Below, piece after piece: positions 61,812 to 64,000 of a stretch of DNA of 64,000 bases. Numbering within the stretch: the stretch's first letter is position 1; the number at the start of each line of letters is the position of its first letter. Position numbers and translations under genes: made by a program. Source of the DNA: an uncultured Roseovarius sp. (GTDB lineage Bacteria > Pseudomonadota > Alphaproteobacteria > Rhodobacterales > Rhodobacteraceae); assembly GCA_947497295.1 (NCBI GenBank), contig CANMFU010000009.1, forward strand, positions 62,001 through 126,000, written 5' to 3'. Below the pieces are notes generated by a model. It saw only the letters and a program-made list of their open reading frames with translations, was not told the DNA's origin and did not search any database.

Positions 61812-62271
61812 ATACCTCAACACCGCCCTGCGTGCCGAACTGACGGCGGTCAGCCAATACTGGCTGCATTACCGCCTGCAAGAGGATTGGGGTCTGGGCC
61901 ACATGGCCCGCAAAAGCCGCGAGGAAAGCATCGAAGAGATGAACCACGCGGACAAGTTGATCGCGCGCATCCTGTTCCTTGGCGGTCATCCGAACCTGCA
62001 AAAGCTGGACCCGCTGCGCATCGGCCAGACGCCCAAGGAAACGTTGGAGTGCGATCTGGCGGCCGAGCATGAGGCGCGCACGCTCTATGCCGAGGCGCGC
62101 AAATACTGCGAAGAGGTGGGCGATTATGTCTCGAAAAACCTGTTCGAAGAGTTGATGGCCGATGAAGAGGGGCATATCGACTTTCTCGAAACGCAGCTCG
62201 ATCTGGTCGAGAAACTGGGCGAAGAGAAGTATGCACAGCTTAACGCATCAAAAATGGATGAGGCGGAGTAG
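61786..62271 (+). CDS. bfr: Bacterioferritin
   Basis: The 161-residue protein has all ferroxidase ligands (E18, E51, H54, E94, E127, H130) and heme ligand M52 (EEMNHAD). It stores iron in 24-mer shells. It lies between its ferredoxin partner and a di-heme protein. Confidence 0.96.
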   Translation: MNGDKKAIEYLNTALRAELTAVSQYWLHYRLQEDWGLGHMARKSREESIEEMNHADKLIARILFLGGHPNLQKLDPLRIGQTPKETLECDLAAEHEARTLYAEARKYCEEVGDYVSKNLFEELMADEEGHIDFLETQLDLVEKLGEEKYAQLNASKMDEAE

Positions 62272-63769
62272 CCTTTGCGCCGCTGCGCTGGTCATGGCGG
62301 CGCCGGCCTTGGCCGGTCCGCTGGACGAGCCGCATCTGAACATCGTGCCCCGCACCGCCCAAGAGGCGGGCAGGGTACAGGCGGTCATGCAAACCGGTTC
62401 TGATTTCACCGCGCCCGAGCCGTTCGAGGACCGGCCCGCCGGCGCCGCAACGGTGCGCGTGCGCGACACCGCCGATGCGTTTTCTGACCCCTCCGGCAAC
62501 ATCACCTTCGAGGACGAGCTGAAATTCAAGGTCGGCAATGGCCTCTTTCGCAAGATCTGGGTGTCGTCGCCATCCTCTACGCTGGCCTCCGACGGGCTGG
62601 GGCCGCTGTTCAATGCGCGCTCCTGTCAGCGCTGCCATATCAAGGACGGGCGCGGCCACCCGCCCGAAGGGCCGGACGACAATGCCGTGTCGATGTTCCT
62701 GCGCGTCTCCATACCAGATGAAGCAGCGGCACTGACGGAAATTGAGGAATACCTCGGCACCGCCCCCGATCCGACCTACGGCACGCAGTTGCAGGATCAC
62801 GCGCTGCCGGGCATCCCTGCCGAATACCGCCTGCAAATCGACTATGAGGAAATCCCGGTCGAGCTGCCAGATGGCGAGATTGTCAGCCTGCGCAGCCCCA
62901 CCTACACCGCGGCCGATCTGGGCTACGGCCCCTTGCACCCCGAAGCGATGCTGAGCCCGCGTGTGGCGCCGCAGATGATCGGGCTGGGCCTGCTGGAGGC
63001 GATCCCGGCGGCAGACATTCTGGCATGGGCCGACCCCGATGATCTGGACGGCGACGGCATTTCCGGCCGTGCCAACATCGTCTGGTCCGCCGAATTTGAC
63101 ATGCCAATGCTGGGCCGTTTTGGATTGAAAGCCGGAAGCCCCACCGTGCGCGAACAAAGCGCAGGTGCCTTTGCCGGTGACATCGGCATTTCCAATCCGA
63201 TCTTTGCCGATCCGTTCGGTGAATGTACCACGATACAGGATGCCTGCCAGACTGCGCCGCACGGCGACGGCGATGACCGCGCATTTGAAATAGATGCAGA
63301 AGGTCTGGATCTGGTGACGTTCTACAGTCGTAATCTGGGTGTGCCCGCCCGCCGGGGTATGGACGGGGCGCAGGTGCTGCGCGGCAAACAGGTGTTTCAT
63401 GAGAGTGGCTGCGCGTCTTGCCACCGCCCGAAATTTGTCACCCACCGGCTGAAGGATCAGCCCGAGCAGAGCTTTCAGCTGATCTGGCCCTACAGCGACA
63501 TGTTGCTGCATGACATGGGCGAGGGGCTGGCCGATAACCGGCCCGAGGCGCGCGCAAATGGCCGCGAATGGCGCACCCCGCCATTGTGGGGAATTGGCCT
63601 GACCGAACGTGTCAGCGGGCACAGTTATTTCTTGCATGACGGGCGGGCGCGCTCTTTGCTGGAGGCGGTATTGTGGCACGGCGGCGAGGCGCAAAGCGCG
63701 CGCGATACGGTTGTCGCGATGCCGCAAGACGACCGCGCCGCCCTGATCACCTATTTGGAAAGTCTGTAA
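62258..63769 (+). CDS. Di-heme c-type cytochrome, DUF1111 family
   Basis: The 503-residue protein has a signal peptide (ending ALAG) and two heme motifs, CQRCH (residues 123-127) and CASCH (385-389). The family is also called thiol oxidoreductase or di-heme oxidoreductase and occurs with imelysins. It may reduce or oxidise iron in the periplasm. The start overlaps bfr by 14 bp. Confidence 0.93.
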   Translation: MRRSSLCAAALVMAAPALAGPLDEPHLNIVPRTAQEAGRVQAVMQTGSDFTAPEPFEDRPAGAATVRVRDTADAFSDPSGNITFEDELKFKVGNGLFRKIWVSSPSSTLASDGLGPLFNARSCQRCHIKDGRGHPPEGPDDNAVSMFLRVSIPDEAAALTEIEEYLGTAPDPTYGTQLQDHALPGIPAEYRLQIDYEEIPVELPDGEIVSLRSPTYTAADLGYGPLHPEAMLSPRVAPQMIGLGLLEAIPAADILAWADPDDLDGDGISGRANIVWSAEFDMPMLGRFGLKAGSPTVREQSAGAFAGDIGISNPIFADPFGECTTIQDACQTAPHGDGDDRAFEIDAEGLDLVTFYSRNLGVPARRGMDGAQVLRGKQVFHESGCASCHRPKFVTHRLKDQPEQSFQLIWPYSDMLLHDMGEGLADNRPEARANGREWRTPPLWGIGLTERVSGHSYFLHDGRARSLLEAVLWHGGEAQSARDTVVAMPQDDRAALITYLESL

Positions 63770-63772
63770 TTA

Positions 63773-64000
63773 ATGCGCCTTACCGCAATCTGCCTTGCTC
63801 TGTTCGTGCCTGCCGCCGCCCACGCTCAAGGCGCCACTGATGTGGTGGCGCAAACGGTGCGTGATCACATTCTGCCCGGCTACACCGCCTTGGCAAGGAC
63901 CGGCGACGCTTTGGCGGATGGCGCTGCGGAGAACTGCGCACCAACCGATCCGGGGCTGCGCAAGGCCTATCATGATGCCTTTGATGCGTGGATTTCGGTC
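63773..64000 (+). CDS. Second imelysin-family protein, 3' end outside window
   Basis: ATG 63773 opens a frame that runs to the window end (76 codons). It has a signal peptide (ending AHAQ) and the early imelysin pattern DVVAQTVRDHILPGYTAL followed by LRKAYHDAFDAWISV. With the upstream imelysin and DUF1111 it completes the usual imelysin/DUF1111/imelysin order. Confidence 0.85.
   Translation, partial: MRLTAICLALFVPAAAHAQGATDVVAQTVRDHILPGYTALARTGDALADGAAENCAPTDPGLRKAYHDAFDAWISV

Noticed and set aside
62240..63727. A 495-codon minus-strand frame opposite the di-heme protein
   Set aside because: Antisense shadow; the plus strand has the signal peptide and both heme motifs.

Overview
The window looks like a chromosome segment of a marine alphaproteobacterium of the Roseobacter group (Rhodobacterales). 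The evidence is high GC, the DUF3305/DUF3306/TorD/FdhXABC formate dehydrogenase set, a TAXI-type TRAP transporter, a tupBCA tungstate transporter, DUF6494/DUF6505 genes, and an oxygen-independent ubiquinone set (ubiTUV). The genus is not resolved. No tRNA, rRNA or CRISPR array was seen.

Layout. 1-2.6 kb: an APP1-type phosphatidate phosphatase (cut by the window edge) behind a phospholipase D. 3.1-5.6 kb: decayed mobile DNA (IS66 transposase and tyrosine-recombinase remnants) around a DUF924 gene. 5.6-11.5 kb, minus strand: a very GC-rich operon with a stand-alone prodomain-like protein, a subtilisin-like protease carrying a tandem Cys/Thr decapeptide array, an APH-fold kinase, a HopA1-like protein and a LanC-like cyclase. 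The last three match the separate kinase, lyase and cyclase of class V lanthipeptide synthetases. I see no ordinary precursor peptide, and the protease tail has one Cys and one Thr per repeat, so the protease itself may be the substrate. This is the most novel part of the window. 12-20 kb: a broken dehydrogenase, a small cytochrome c, an AhpD-like protein, a secreted orphan, a PRC-barrel protein, an MscS channel and a 3-hydroxyisobutyryl-CoA hydrolase.

20-23 kb: a periplasmic binding protein followed by a GGDEF-EAL protein. 24.2-30.4 kb: ubiD-ubiX-ric and ubiT-ubiU-ubiV, each group preceded by a TTGAC-N4-GTCAA type site, then a Crp/Fnr regulator. Together they should make ubiquinone and repair Fe-S centres under low oxygen or nitrosative stress. 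30.5-34 kb: catalase and an ASKHA-fold (DUF4445) protein that lacks its usual ferredoxin domain.

34-51 kb: a metal-oxoanion and formate-oxidation region. It holds a DNA-binding/oxoanion-binding regulator, a ModA-like protein, tupBCA, a TrmO-like protein, an Fe-S maturation operon (four-ferredoxin protein, DUF6494, Mrp, ligase-like protein, DUF6505) and, divergently, the periplasmic formate dehydrogenase operon. 50.5-59 kb: an SH3 lipoprotein, an AEC carrier, a TAXI TRAP transporter, a NAD(P)-binding protein, a Na/Pi cotransporter and a DAO-type oxidase. 59.3-64 kb: an iron locus with a palindromic operator, a small Cys-containing ORF, hemP, a Cys-rich protein, imelysin, bfd, bfr, a di-heme DUF1111 protein and a second imelysin cut by the window end.
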